Source: Glandiceps talaboti
Taxonomy: Eukaryota > Hemichordata > Enteropneusta > Spengelidae
Length of the DNA: 64,000 bases
NCBI RefSeq assembly: GCF_964340395.1
Contig: NC_135552.1
Location: forward strand, 25,303,181-25,367,180
Reading direction: 5' to 3'
Position numbers and translations under genes: made by a program. Below are positions 1 to 16,830 of the stretch, one piece after another (within the stretch, counting starts at the first letter, position 1; each line of letters opens with the position of its first letter). Below the pieces are notes generated by a model. The model had not been told where the DNA came from. It searched no databases and worked only from the letters and a program-made list of their open reading frames with translations.

Positions 1-1336
1 CTGAGTGAAAAAATAATATTCCTGTTACAGCTAGTGATGTCACTTTATCTTTCATACCTTATCATATGTACCTCTACATATACATGTAGTGTCATCATAT
101 CTTTATTATTGATAGTTTTACTAATGGAATCATATGTCAGAAAAATTCAAAATATCAAATTACCATACACAATACAAGAATTAATTTGATTCCTATTGCC
201 TTCCTTTAATGGAAGTATTCTTCCTGGACATTAGCCTAGCGATGTGGTTATTTGGTTTGAAAATGCCATTTGCCAAGTCAGCATGTCACTTCAGATAGAC
301 AGGTCTCTGAACAAGTATACTGTCAAGCCAGTATGTTAATTAGTCCTTGGGCTATACTGTCAAGCCAGTAGTATCATGTTGAGTCAGATAGCCAAGTCTC
401 TGAGCTATACTGTCAAGTCGGTATCAAGTCAGATAGCCAAGTCTCTGAGCTATACTGTCAAGTCGGTATCAAGTCAGATAGCCAAGTCTCTACGTTACTC
501 TGTCATTGTCAAGCCAGTATGTCAATTAGTCCTGGGGGACAGACCCAGGAAAGAAAGTTTTTTTAATAACAATTCCTACTATAACTACACATTGTAGGTT
601 TGCACATGGCAGAGACGACTGATGTTACATGTACATATGTATGATTTGCATACACTCGCCCACACATGTTCAGTCATTCAACAAGTCATATGTTATTTCA
701 GATTGGGATCATGACTCTGAATGGACAGGAAACAGGAAATATGTAATAGTATATTTTTAATGAGCATATACAACATAATTTTAATAGTCATTTGTGTTTT
801 ACATGTGTTCAATTTGTAGCATTTTGTATTCGTAACCACATTCTATTTTTTCTATTTTGGTACTTGATATCTGATTTCTTACATTTAAGTTTCGGTATTA
901 CAGGAAACTGCATAAACTTTTATCTCTATGTGATTGACTTATAAATGATATGTTTTCTATTGCAAGGAACACTTCAAGCAAGATATGTACAGCATTTCAA
1001 CTGGGAATTTAGACACTAGGTTAGATGGTTTGTAACCTCGACTCCAGCATGGTGTTATGTTCAGGTCATTCCCTATACATTTGTTCATGGACTGTGGTGA
1101 AAAGAAACCAAGTTACATTGAAAGTTAACAAAACATGACATTTATATCTTTACTTTGCATTAACTCTTTCTGACAAGGAATTCGAGGAATATTGGGTTGC
1201 TCCTACATCTAACAAGATTGATAGATGTTATCAATTTTTAAACTTTCATCTTAAAGGTCTTTGGGAACTACGCCCACAATATCTAGACAACAGTATTGGA
1301 TACTATAGTATCTTGATTTCTTGTAACATTATTTAC
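1..1336. other. Non-coding stretch, probably intron or flank of the minus-strand gene at 1337
   Basis: No convincing coding segment is seen on either strand. Apart from the 45-bp minisatellite listed next, the sequence is AT-rich and unremarkable. Because the exon at 1337-1491 ends at a good donor on the minus strand, this stretch is most simply the next intron of that gene, whose further exons lie to the left of the window. Confidence 0.5.
382..515. repeat. 45-bp minisatellite, about 3 copies
   Basis: Three successive copies of a 45-bp unit beginning agtcagatagccaagtctct are seen, the last one diverged. Shorter degenerate copies of the ctatactgtcaagccagta part flank them at about 315-375 and 508-530. 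The period is a multiple of three, so a short open frame runs through it with a 15-residue repeat; this is a repeat artefact, not a gene. Confidence 0.85.
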
Positions 1337-1476
1337 CTGTGTTCTGGCATGACAGTGGGAGGTGGGCTGGCTATAGCTCCAAGGGGTGCCCACCTTTCCC
1401 CCTTGGGTCTTTCCATCATCTGTTCATCCAGGCTGTCGTAGGAATCTTCAGCAGCTATGGCTACTTCTTCCATCAT
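1337..1476 (-). CDS. First coding exon of an unidentified minus-strand gene (partial)
   Basis: On the minus strand an exon 1491-1337 is bounded by an acceptor (tttcag before 1491) and a donor (CACAG followed by gtaaat at 1336). It is open, with two in-frame ATGs (1476, 1473) after an open but ATG-less lead; reading back into the upstream exon meets a stop, so translation most likely starts here. The first 46 residues are acidic, then proline-rich: MMEEVAIAAEDSYDSLDEQ is followed by a segment containing ERPKGERWAPLGAIASPPP. I do not recognise the family. The exon ends in phase 2, and later exons must lie to the left, outside the window or unseen. A clean exon, a matching 5'UTR exon and promoter-like motifs argue for a real gene. 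Confidence 0.5.
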
Positions 1477-2005
1477 AGTGATGCTATAATCCTGAAATCA
1501 ATTCAACATTTTAACTTACAGGTCATCATCTCATACATAGGTTTGCCAAACTTCTCACATCAGAACTGCTTTATTCACATTTGCCTGTTCTATTTGTTCT
1601 CTTACTAGTAAAGTCTCTTCTTCAAAACTGGATCTCTGATTTATCAGCAAAAGTTTATCAATAACTTAAGTTGTTTGAAAGTGGAGATACTGGGTGCCCA
1701 AACATAACTGTGCTAAATGAATATTTTCTGATGTCTAGCCTAAGGGTGATCCCTTGTAAGTTGTAAAATATGCTTTCAGCAACAAATGTAATTTATCAGA
1801 GAATCCACGATTCAATTAAATGCATCGCTACCATGTCACTTTCAAAATTTAAAAACATCATATTGAGTTAAGTAGGATATGCCAGCGATTTCTTTTCATG
1901 AAATTTTATGCTAGCGATTTTTTTCTGCAAATTTTGATTGGGTTGGAAAACACCCACAGTGAAAGTGTTGTCTAACGAATAAACCATGCAAAGATAATAA
2001 TATAA

Positions 2006-2042
2006 CTTGGAGGAATTATACTGTCAGTATAATTCCTCCAAG
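2006..2042. repeat. Perfect 17-bp-arm hairpin
   Basis: cttggaggaattatact and its exact reverse complement are separated by only 3 bases (gtc). It lies in the presumed first intron of the minus-strand gene. It could be a tiny foldback element relic or fold in RNA; nothing else supports a function. Confidence 0.8.
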
Positions 2043-2610
2043 AATATAACAAGTAACGTGAAGTTTAGTCCTTCTTCTATTCTGTTCATTTCTGTCATCC
2101 AAAACAAAAGTCAGCTGCTGAATTGCAACACGAGCAACGATGTTGTCTGTCTCCGTTGAAGTGGTCTGAGGTTGAAGTACGGCTGACGTGATTGATTACA
2201 GACGTCAAAACATATCCCGAAGTAAACACACACGTGTAATGTTTTTTATACGTACATACATACTAGTACATAACAGTAACGCGTACGTACGTCGTTACAT
2301 GAACTGAAGACAGAAGTGTTCAAATATCTATATCGGTACACTTCGGATCGGACCTCGCCAGAACAGTTACACTCTCGATGTCTTTCAAGTTGGACTTAAT
2401 GTTTCTTTCTGATATTTCGTACAGAGACCGTTCTTTAAACCTAAACTCTAATTTTATGTTACAGCAGAACTCATGAATGATTCATTCATAAACAGAAGGA
2501 TAACCCGTGTTTGCTCTGCGATCGCGGTCGTCGTGTTTTTGATTCCTTTATGATTCGATATCAACATACATCACATTTTTATATATATAAATTGAAAAAA
2601 AATCACTTAC

Positions 2611-2720
2611 TTTCCTCTTCTTCCAATAGACATAAAAATTATCCGTCCATTAATTAATCAGCACACAAAAAAATCACAAGACGATATATTTCTACTGCAC
2701 TGTCGTTAATCCGCCATATT
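2611..2720 (-). other. Putative 5'UTR exon of the gene at 1337
   Basis: The minus strand reads GGAAA|gtaagtg at 2611/2610, a near-consensus donor followed by a T-rich intron start. Upstream of the donor there is no ATG in the frame that joins to the coding exon at 1491, and that frame meets a TAA, so the exon is probably untranslated. Its start is guessed from the GGCGG-containing motif at 2711-2720. Confidence 0.4.
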
Positions 2721-2790
2721 GGAATCACCTGCAGAGTACATCCGGGATAACACGATATCATTTCCTGACGTCACCCTCCCCCGTCTTTTA
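2711..2790 (-). promoter_or_regulatory. Putative promoter: YY1-like ATATGGCGG and CRE TGACGTCA
   Basis: On the minus strand 2720-2711 reads AATATGGCGG, close to the YY1/downstream ATGGCGG motif found at many metazoan TATA-less starts. Upstream, 2766-2773 is a perfect CRE palindrome (TGACGTCA). Both sit just 5' of the UTR exon. Activity is inferred from position only. Confidence 0.35.
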
Positions 2791-3079
2791 CGCTAAAAAT
2801 GTTTACAAAATTATAGAGGGCGGTATCATGTGCAACGTGGGCTGACCGTGGCTGACCGCGCGTAGGGCGAGCGGGGCTCCATACATATGTATTTATTTAT
2901 TTATCTATTTATTTATTTTTATATCAACAAAAATGGTATAATTTACAGAGTAAAAATTATTGGGTTAGCTTTTTATCAGTGTAACCAAAGAGGTAGCACT
3001 TATTGATAAGAATTAATAAAAAGTAACCACTTTAGAACCTAGGAACAGTGTTACAAAAGCAAACAGAAAGACACAAACA

Positions 3080-3104
3080 GACAAACAAACAAACATACAT
3101 ACAT

Positions 3105-3191
<87 letters not shown>

Positions 3192-3209
3192 AACAAACAA
3201 ACAAACAAA
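3080..3209. repeat. (CAGA)n/(CAAA)n microsatellite
   Basis: Tetranucleotide array with a nearly pure CAGA core flanked by CAAA and CATA units. The long Cys/Leu/Ser/Val open frames on the minus strand here are products of the repeat. Confidence 0.95.
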
Positions 3210-3559
3210 TTAACATAAATATAGAAAACAAACAAAATATGCATGATCAAATGGAAATACCGTTTTAAACACATGAAAAACTAATCTATGCATATGTTTA
3301 TACGGGCCTATATGTACATGTCACTAAGGACCACATCAGACAAAAAGGAGAAACAAAATAGCAATTTGGAGTCCAAAAACCAGCTTTCCACTAATCGAGT
3401 TTGGCTCCACTGCTAATGGAAATAACAAGTGAACATTACAAACGAACGTATAGATTATTACATACATAACACAGACATAGAACTACTAATGAAAAGACAA
3501 GAACCATAATTGAAAATTTACACGTCAGAAATGCTATATTCTTTTGGGACCGGTCAGTT

Positions 3560-3690
3560 TCTTCGGTCTGGGGGGGGGGGGTGGATTGGGAGGGGGTCAC
3601 CCTGTTTTTGAAATTGGCAGTAGGGGGGTCATGCTGTTTTCAAAATTGTGGATGGGGGGGGGGGGTCATTGTGTTTTGGATTGTGATGGA
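3560..3690. repeat. G-tract dispersed repeat (ggggggtca...ttttcaaaattg type)
   Basis: Degenerate units each pair a G run with gtca followed by a T-rich gttttcaaaattg part. The same style recurs at 5031-5158, 12780-12870, 13910-14000, 30310-30430, 47140-47632 and 55620-55860, so it is a dispersed family and not a local accident. Confidence 0.6.
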
Positions 3691-3699
3691 AGAAAAAAA

Positions 3700-4740
3700 A
3701 TCCTTTTCTACAATGGCATATAGCCTTGTCTGAAATGTGGTACATGTAAATATTTGTTCTTCTCCCTGTTTCTTACACGAATTCGAATTCTTTAATATTA
3801 CTTATTAGTTCAAGCATAACTATAAATATACATATACATGTATTACCTAGCTACCACACTAGTTACAGAACATGTCATGTAAATGCTTGGCTGTTTCACA
3901 ATCAGTGCTTCACTTATATTGCACTTTGGGGCAAAATTGAACTTGAAGGTTTCGTAATGGTAATCTTCATAGATAGCTTATAAAAGAAGTTAATCTAAAA
4001 TGTTCCCTACTCGTCACTGTGAACTTGTCAGAAGGGATTAATACACTTTCTATTTTGGACACTACATGTTATTGACACTTAAAATCACCACATCTCATCA
4101 GATTCTAGTTTCTATTATGACCACCTAACATACCGGTGACTTTACTATACATGCAATATTAATGCCACTATACCAATGTTACGGGGTCATTTTTATGTGA
4201 CATGGGAAACTCATTTAAAACTTACATTTACGTTAGCTATTCGAAGATTGGAAATATTACCTCAAAGGCTATGAATAACCTAAACATTGCCTTAATAGAA
4301 GCAAAAAACTGCAGATCTGCCAGGGGGAAAACCCCCAAGGACTCCCTCACCCCAGAGGTCACTCATGCATTCAACCAACAATCAGATGCACCAACAACCT
4401 TTTTACTGTCATAATGATATTAAACTTTTCTTAAATATTTTCACCCAATTCTAATTTGAGATGATAGTCTTTTAAAGATGTGAAATGTTTGCCAAGATAG
4501 TCTAAAATTGAATTAAAACTCCAAATCTCCCCTACCAATGATACTACCATTAGATGTGCTGACCTTTACTACATGTATATAATGATGCCATTTAACTGTT
4601 TAAGAACATATTTCAACCCTATGTAAGTTATAAAGAATTATGATAGTAGTGTTAACCCGGGATCTTATAAAGTAGATGCAAGACAGTCAAGCAGTCCACA
4701 CTGAGTCATGATCAAAAAATACCTGTCATGTGAATATTAT
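3700..4740. other. Intergenic, nothing recognised
   Basis: AT-rich sequence. The 70-codon open frame at 4202-4414 has no recognisable similarity, domain or splice context, so it is not called. Confidence 0.5.
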
Positions 4741-4744
4741 ATAC

Positions 4745-5496
<752 letters not shown>

Positions 5497-6510
5497 TTGG
5501 CTGTTCATCAAAGCATTGGGAAAAAAACTACTCGAATAACCCATGTCCGGCTCCGCGGTGTTTTGTAGATCTCTGAGGTTAGAAAGTATAAGCAACGTAG
5601 TAGATAGATCTAGTTACGTGCACCAGACAATTGTCTATTGTCACTATCGAAATAATTACCGTTCTAGGTATACCCTGCCATCACGATAATTACCCCAATC
5701 TAGGTAAACGCCGCGGCAGCGGTAGTTCCTGACTAGAACGGAATTAACTTAGCAAGCGGACGACGGACTGTGCTGTAACTTTATACTGTACAGGATAATA
5801 GGTAATAACATATCCATGGTCAGTCTCAGAGCCATACCAAAGAGATGTTTTGAACCGTAATGAGTATGCTTTCTCTTGATACACTATTATTCAATTCACC
5901 ACTTGTAAAAGTTAATATAGTGGTGAGAGCAACTTTCAATTCAGTTTGACGCTTACCTGAAATGGCCGACCAATAAAAAGTACGGCCTACACTGGTTCGT
6001 ATTATTTACCATGGCAATATGTGACATTGATAATTGCAAGATCGACAGCTATCAGGTCAAACTTATAGTATGACTCACTTTACTAAGTACTCCAACACTG
6101 CTTATGAACTTTGAAAATGTCAATATAACTTAAACGTTCACGAAATATCCATCAAATACCATGTTTGTGAATGAATTATGAGTGTTATTAAGGGCGGGTC
6201 ATTTTTCAATTGGCTTTGAGGCTGGTATTTTTCATGTAAGGAAAATGGACCTTTCGGAAAGCGTCAATTGCAGGTGGGGGTCCTAATAGCTAGAGCACTC
6301 GGAGTCAAATGGACTGTCTGCCAAGACGCCCTGAGAAATGACTTGCATTTTACCATCACATATTAGGAAAAGAAAATATATACATGTACCTAAGGTAATA
6401 AAGGTTTAAAAAGGTAATGGTACCTTAGGACAGCATGAATTGACATACGGAGTGAGGGGTTCATTTTGAAAACTGTTGTATTTACTTCTTTTCTTTTCTT
6501 TCTTTGTTTT

Positions 6511-6547
<37 letters not shown>
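6511..6547. repeat. (TTG)n microsatellite
   Basis: About 12 TTG units within a T-rich stretch, followed by a G run at 6571-6579. Confidence 0.95.
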
Positions 6548-6549
<2 letters not shown>

Positions 6550-7078
6550 TTTGGGTTGTTTTTTTTTTGGGGGGGGGGTATTGGCTTTGGCCAGTAAATC
6601 GAGTGGGGACTCACATTGAGAAAACTGAAGCTTGTGCAAGGCTGTTTCCACTATCTCTCTACTGGGTTTGCTCTATTGTCTAGACTACATGGTTATCATA
6701 ATACATTCTACACCATCATTCTGTCTACGGTAATCTGTCTCTCGGATATATTGGGTGTATTATCTGATGTTGTTCAACAAAACACTTCATCGGATCACGT
6801 TCTGTCAACTCAGAAAGTACAACGATAGGATTTGTGCAGACGTTACAGGTGATTAAAATCCATGAAAATATCATTAATCGCCGACGAATCTAGTTCAAAC
6901 TCTTTTATGACACGATGAACTGAGATGACCAAGTGTACAAAAACGACTGCCCGTGACTTGTGTAAAAAAGATTACCAAAGAACAAAATACCGTGCTAAAA
7001 TATAATGTAACGTTTACGTGGAAAGATCGATTAAAATGCAGCTATAGGGAGGATGACCCCGGTGAAAGTGACTAATAT

Positions 7079-7160
7079 CAACCAACCAACCAACCAACCA
7101 ACCAACCAATCAATCAATTAATCAATCAATCAATAATTTAATCAATCAATCAATCAATCG
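7079..7160. repeat. (CAAC)n/(CAAT)n microsatellite
   Basis: Tetranucleotide repeats changing from CAAC to CAAT, with interruptions. It is the same sequence class as the array at 15119-15263. Confidence 0.9.
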
Positions 7161-7951
7161 ACCAATCCATCAATATATAACTTTATTTATTTCTCCATTT
7201 ACTTATCAAAAAAATTATTCAAATAGATATATGATGAAGACCATAAAAAAGAATTGCTTTGGCCAAAAAAGTCGATGGCGATGTACCACAACTGTAAAGT
7301 TTGTGATAATTTTTATTCACATGCCAATCCAAAATGAACCATCATTTTAGGGTTGCTATGTGCAGTTTCTTGGTTGCTGGGTGACTATGTGCCATTTTTT
7401 TTATATTTGCCTAATTAACCCTGTTGTTATCTTCGCCATTTACACCATCATTTGACTGTTGCTATGGGCGTGGTCATGTTGCGAGGCAAATATGAGATCA
7501 TTTTTTTAAAATTGTCTTGTTGATAGGCATATTTGCATACATGATTGAATGTTTATCCATATACCTATCCGTCTTTGTTGTTATATTTACATTATATACC
7601 ATTGTATGACTGTTTCTATGCGGATACGTTTGTTGCTATGCACATTAATTAGCATACATTTTTGAATGTTACTCCCTAGCTATTTTTCACCTACTCAACA
7701 ATTTGTTATTTTTGCTAACTATCCTGGCATTTTTCTTTCTTTTTTCCAAAATCTCGGGGGAGGGGCAGCTGCCCCCCTTGCCCCCCCCGCAGACTACGGT
7801 ACTAAATAAATGCTGTGTCCACCGTTGTCTCAACTCTGAGTTTACTCGTCAACGTCATTTCCCTCGCTCATTTGTCAATGACCAGGTTCACGGTACCCTA
7901 TACCAATAATATTGTATTCTGAGAGTAGAGTGTCGCCATGGCAACAAATTC
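7161..7951. other. 3' flank of the SLC16-like gene
   Basis: This AT-rich stretch follows the transporter stop codon on the minus strand and probably includes its 3'UTR. Segments with phrases such as ttgctatg and cattaattagcat recur within it, suggesting old degenerate repeats. No coding segment is recognised. Confidence 0.4.
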
Positions 7952-11749
<3,798 letters not shown>

Positions 11750-12018
11750 CCTGTGGAAAACGTCGAAAATAGATTAATATAAACAGTTCATGATTTGAAG
11801 TAGAAACTTTGATGGAAATATTAAAGTGAACAAAGTCACGCTACCCGCCTAGCATTCTTCTCAGTCGACTGACAAGAAAATGAACTACAACGATGTTCGA
11901 CCAACTGTATCTCTTAGTCTGCTTCAAGCGGTGCAAAAACTACCTACTAGCAGCAAGTTTCTCAAATGATCACAGTGCAATCTTTCACTCCCTGATGTTT
12001 AATTAGTTATGGTACAAT
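11750..12018. other. 5' flank of the SLC16-like gene
   Basis: Upstream of the ATG on the minus strand. Any 5'UTR splice acceptor just upstream of 11749 is uncertain: the minus strand reads cgttttccacag directly before GATGCC, a good acceptor at 11751, so the coding exon is probably preceded by a separate 5'UTR exon further upstream. Confidence 0.5.
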
Positions 12019-12210
12019 CATGGAAGTAGAACCCCAGGAAGGACAACTGTTCAAAAATCAAGGGTCGTTGCTATGCAAGCGCAGTTTAATGGGGGGGGAG
12101 GGGGGGTCAATGCGACTGCGCAGAGTGTTTCAGCAGTTAGATAGCGTCACTAAGCTTGTTACGATCTTAAAAAGTTGCTGTTCACACCTTAGTATAGTCT
12201 TGCTGCTACT

Positions 12211-12558
12211 GCTAGACGTTCGGGCTTTCTTTCGATACTATAAGCGAACGAAGTTCGCAGTGAGGGCTTGCCAGTTCCATCCTTGATAGCGATGTTCGGT
12301 CGTGTGTCGTATTCTATCGGAAGAACCACAGGCATTTGTTTCCCGAGTTATGGCTCAGAATATTTCTATCAGAATACAATAAAATGACGATAATATCGTT
12401 AATATTGACGTATTAAACCAACACTATATGAAAGGGGTAAAATTACACTTGTTTCTGTGATCGCGCAGTTTCACTAAATGCGAAGGAGTCTTCCTTCGCA
12501 TTTAGTGAGCCATAACTCGGGAAACAAATGCCTGTGGGAAGAACACCCGAGGTCTAGC
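12211..12558. mobile_element. Short foldback element, copy 1, interrupted by a MITE
   Basis: It begins gctagacgttcgggc and ends ccgaggtctagc, with imperfect inverted ends. The same element is uninterrupted at 17160-17301. Copy 1 has lost about 12 bp present in copy 2 and carries the 210-bp insert at 12327. Confidence 0.75.
12319..12544. mobile_element. hAT-like MITE with 8-bp target-site duplication
   Basis: The 210-bp element 12327-12536 has perfect 30-bp terminal inverted repeats starting CACAGGCATTTGTTTCCCGA. It is flanked on both sides by GGAAGAAC (12319-12326 and 12537-12544). The related copy at 17160-17301 has a single gaagaac at the same place, so it shows the empty site. An 8-bp duplication is the hAT superfamily hallmark. 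Inside there is a further hairpin with 16-bp arms (cactaaatgcgaagga). There is no coding capacity, so it would have moved with a transposase supplied elsewhere. Confidence 0.88.
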
Positions 12559-12674
12559 AGATAGACTAACCTTAGTACTACGATTTATAGACTTGTTTTC
12601 TTAGCAAACAGCGGAGGCGATGACTGTCCCTTTGATCTATGACCAGTTGTCCTTCCTGGGGTTCTACTTCCATG

Positions 12675-13077
12675 GTACATTGGTGGCAGTGTGATTGGAA
12701 CCGGTGGCAGTGGTTTGATGCCAAAATCAGAATATACGTAAATTAGATATGCAATGAGTCAAAGTAAAATATGACCCTCCCTATTCCGTTTTTAAAACAT
12801 GACTCAAGAACCGATTTGTAAAAAGATAGACCACCTTTTTCCTCCACCCTTATAACTACACTAACCGAAGGCCCCCCGAAGTCGATCACATATATATAGA
12901 CAAGCAAACAGACGGCCAGACATATAATAAGCACTCAGGTGCTGAGATGAACATCGTACCAAGTCACAACAAAAACACATATCATATAAATAGTACATTA
13001 TGTCATTCTTATTAATCTATTGAGTTAAATTGGTAGTTTGAATTATTGGTCATTTTCAGAATGTATTATATCTGTAT
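12675..13077. other. Intergenic, nothing recognised beyond G/C-tract repeat pieces
   Basis: It contains a degenerate copy of the ccctccc...tttgtaaa family on the complementary strand (about 12770-12870). No coding segment is recognised. Confidence 0.4.
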
Positions 13078-13412
13078 AAAATAATCTCCTTGAATTGATT
13101 CGGTAACCATAAACAAAAATTTGCATGTCTTTCCACCATATCATAATAGGTCAATAACCATTACTATTTTAGAATTTCGTACAGACAATGTGCCAAATGT
13201 CCAATCCTAATTTGGCTAAATAATGACCGTCAGATTGTTGGAGTGTTCATCAGAGATTTACTCTAACTACCCATGTTCGGCCCCGAGCTATTTTGTAGAT
13301 CTGTGATGGTAGAAAGTATGGGCCATGCAGTGGTCAGATCTTGTTACGTGCACCACACTATATAATTGTCTAGCCATTCTATGTAAGCGCTGCGATCAAG
13401 ATAATTATCCTA

Positions 13413-13668
13413 CAACGGCTAGTGCCACCACCCGCGATATTTCTCGTCGCTGAACATTTCCCAACAAATAAATCAGATAACTCCTCAAACGCTTCCATTC
13501 TACCTTATAATACCAAATGCAAACAAATAATAGCCTTCCATTTGGTGTTTTAAGGTAAAATGAGAGCATTTGAAGAGTTCGGTGTGATTTATTTGTTGGG
13601 AGATGTTCAGCGACGACAAATATCGTGGCCCGGGGTATCGTGGGTGGGGGGGCACTAGTTAGCCGTTT
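13413..13668. mobile_element. Foldback element with arms of about 120 bp
   Basis: The left arm (caacggctagtgccacc onward) pairs imperfectly with the right arm (ending gcactagttagccgttt); the stretch cgtcgctgaacat...cccaacaaataaatca is shared by both. It is absent from the partner block at 5.6-5.7 kb, so it probably inserted after the duplication. Confidence 0.7.
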
Positions 13669-15012
13669 CAGTGATGAATGGCTAGTGCCACCGCGGTGGC
13701 AGTAGTCTCTCCAGTGAGGGCCGGCTACTGACACCGGGGTGGTACTAGACTTGGCCTTCTATAAACATTACCCTCCACTGATCAAATATTTCAAAAACCT
13801 TGTTTAAATGCTGTCACACAGCAATGGGATGAAGAATCGGTGGCAGCTATGGAATGTAAAAATCTCAAAATAATGCAAAGTTAGACAATACAATAAGAAA
13901 GTAAAATGTGACTGTCCCCTAATCCCCATTTTCTAAAGTATGGCCCTCCCGCGAGAGCCGATTTGTAAATTCGCCGACCCTCCCCCTTGTAATTACTGAA
14001 AGCTACCTACTAACCGCTTTTGTTCCTGAAGAAGTACAGAACTAACAAACTACAGTGTAATGGTACCCATATGCTTACAATGCGGATAAGTTGAACAAAA
14101 GTTCAACTACTCAGTTTCTGGCCAGGTCAAACATATCCAAACAATGGAAAGGCACTTATTTGAGAACCGTATTAAATGATCTTGATTTTGTTTTTAAAGG
14201 CTGGACCCATTGCGTCATTTGTAAAAGCGAGCGATGTACGCTCCTCTCTGTTTGAGACTTACCTGAAATTGTCACCCAGTAAAATATACAGTTGACCTAT
14301 ACCGACATGTAGAGTATAGTCCTATAATTGCATGAAAGGTTGCCAGATCCAAGTATCGTATGACGCAGCGGCACTGTTGTTGTACTCTGATATGAACTGA
14401 TACACACTTCGAAAGTGTTGATATAAGTTAGTACTCCTTGTCATTAAGGCTTAGCTTTTGGGTGTTTGAAACACGCACTATCCTTGTCGCCATTCACAAA
14501 CTGTCCATCAAGTGTCACTGCGTCTATGAATGATATAATGAGTTTAAGGGATTGGTCATTTTTATTTAGCTGAGAGGGTTGGCATTTTTGGCGGAGAAGA
14601 TGGACATTTTGGAACGCATCATGGGGAGGGCCTAGGGGGTTAGACTGTAATGACGTCATCGGTCCGGGCTTATCAGTTTGGGGAAAGGGAGGTTAGACCA
14701 CGCCCGCAACGGCTGATCTGTCAGCCGGGGGAGTTGGGGTTCTATTTTATGTTGCCTATAAAGATAATCCTTATTTTCAAAGCTTTCGCGTTCACAATAC
14801 TATTTCAAAATCGCTCAGCCAGGTTATCATTTCACATACGAGAAAACAATTGTTGTTTTTTGTTTGTTGTTTAAAGTTAGGCTGCTGTCAGAATTTTTTT
14901 CTATAATCCTTTATTAGATAACACAAACAAAACAGACAAAAAAAATAAACTTCGTCATATCTACTACAGAGTTATAGGATGTAAAAAACACAATAAGTGT
15001 TCTAATTCCCCT

Positions 15013-15014
<2 letters not shown>

Positions 15015-15087
<73 letters not shown>

Positions 15088-15119
15088 CTCTTTCTCTCTC
15101 TCTCTCGTTCACTTCATTT

Positions 15120-15200
<81 letters not shown>

Positions 15201-15205
15201 CCAAC

Positions 15206-15263
<58 letters not shown>
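15015..15263. repeat. (TCTG)n followed by (AATC)n microsatellites
   Basis: About 60 bp of TCTG, a short TCTC stretch, then about 145 bp of CAAT/AATC with a CCAA interruption. The Ile-Asn-Gln-Ser and Ser-Val-Cys-Leu open frames here are repeat products. Confidence 0.95.
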
Positions 15264-16830
15264 GAAGAATTTATAATGTGCCAAAATACAGTAACGACGT
15301 AATGTTCTATGGCGCTGAATAGGAACAATAGTAGATCGTAGTAACAGTTAGAAAGCTCTAACAAACAGATGCGTCTTGATATCTTTCTTTACCTACCATA
15401 CATGAGGCAGTCGATAGCCAAGCGAATGTGTGGGTCTGCCAAAATATCTCTGCATAAATGTAAGTTTGCCACGCGTGACAATTTGTATGTTCCAAAAGTA
15501 AACCTCTCCATAAACCAACATAGCCTCAAATATAATACGCCGCAACGAAACATTGGAACTCACTGCCTGACTTTTTTTTTTTTGGGGGGGGGACTAGTAA
15601 AAGAGCCGACTTTTAACTGCATTTGAAACAACACATTTTTTCAGACTGATTTGTTTATTGTTTCTGTTCTCACTTTATTTTCCTTTTTTTCAAATGAAAT
15701 TTTATTAATTTCCAAGCTGTCAGTCTGACACAACGCACCGCACCGCATGATCACACTGAGTTCTTCTTTGGGGCCACAAGCTCAACTAGTTCATAAGAAT
15801 TATTTGTTGTGGCCCTAGCCAGAAATTTGTCTACATTATGTATTTGTGACCCATTTGACTTGTACATTTTGATATTTTGTACATTTGTAGATCAGTTTAG
15901 AGTATTTGTAAGCTTATAATTTCTGGCAATAAAAGTTATAAAGTGTAGGCAATATAACCACGCAGTTGCATAGTAATGTATAGCGAGTAAAATTGAGGTA
16001 TTGAAATCAATTTTAAAGTACTCTATGGCTTTCGACAATGTGTATGGTTTGACTTTTTATGCTACTAAATGGCTTCCTATATGTCCTTATTTTCAAAAAA
16101 GTGCTTACCGTGGGAGGGGGACACCCCTCCCACTAGCTACCATGGGGATGTTGTTTTTGCCGAAAATCAAGACTGACAGAGAAAACCCTGCTAGGTAAAT
16201 ATTTCCAAGTACAGGTTACAGCCCAATGTAAGACCTTTTTTGCAAAGCTCACTTCTATTTGTAGTCGATTGCCACTGTTATTTTACTGTAGTGTACTATA
16301 CAAATGTGCATTTCTAGAATGCGGGGGGAGGGGATACTGTATATTTACACATACGAAAATTGTTTTGACCAAAAGTTTCTTCCAAGTCCCCCCGCCCCGC
16401 CTTAAAGTCTGACCGCAGCCTTATGTTATTCAAATAAAAGATTGAGAAAAGCCTGTGGATCCGTCTACGTGTACCCGTACCCATAGAATAGCCGGCCCTT
16501 CTCTACTTTATATGTGTCTTGCTCTGGGCAATTTGTCTCGTGGACCTTAGACGATCTACATTGACTAAACCTGAATGTAAGAATGGCGTTGTTCATATTC
16601 AAACAAAAGTTCTATGCATGGACCCTGTGACAGCGGTGAACAGTGGCACAAAAGTACAACGATTATTGTGTAGGGCTCTGTTATCAGAGGTTGACCTAAG
16701 GTGACCGTGTTGACCTAGCAACGACCAATTGTGTAAATGTCAAAAAACAAAATACCGTGCTGAAATATAACAGTCACGTGCAGAAAGACCTGGAGAAGCA
16801 CTCAGACCTCCATAGAGAATCTAGTTGTCT

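Larger units (their letters stand above)
12019..12674. mobile_element. Inverted-repeat element with perfect 31-bp ends, containing two nested elements
   Basis: 12019-12049 (starting catggaagtagaaccccagg) and 12644-12674 are exact reverse complements. The interior holds a G run at 12091-12106, the short foldback at 12211-12558 and, inside that, a hAT-like MITE. No transposase is seen, and a clear target duplication was not found at these outer ends. Confidence 0.65.
13078..16830. repeat. Diverged duplicated block, copy 2 (partner 5.33-7.03 kb)
   Basis: Collinear with 5334-7030 but longer, because later insertions such as the foldback at 13413-13668 and the arrays at 15.0-15.26 kb separate the matching pieces. 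The donor-like site ATTTCAG|gtaagt near 14262 on the minus strand lies 2.5 kb upstream of the SLC16 start codon and is a candidate 5'UTR exon end. Confidence 0.5.

Noticed and set aside
3013-3274. Cys/Leu/Ser/Val-rich open frames on the minus strand
   Set aside because: Direct translation of the (CAGA)n array.
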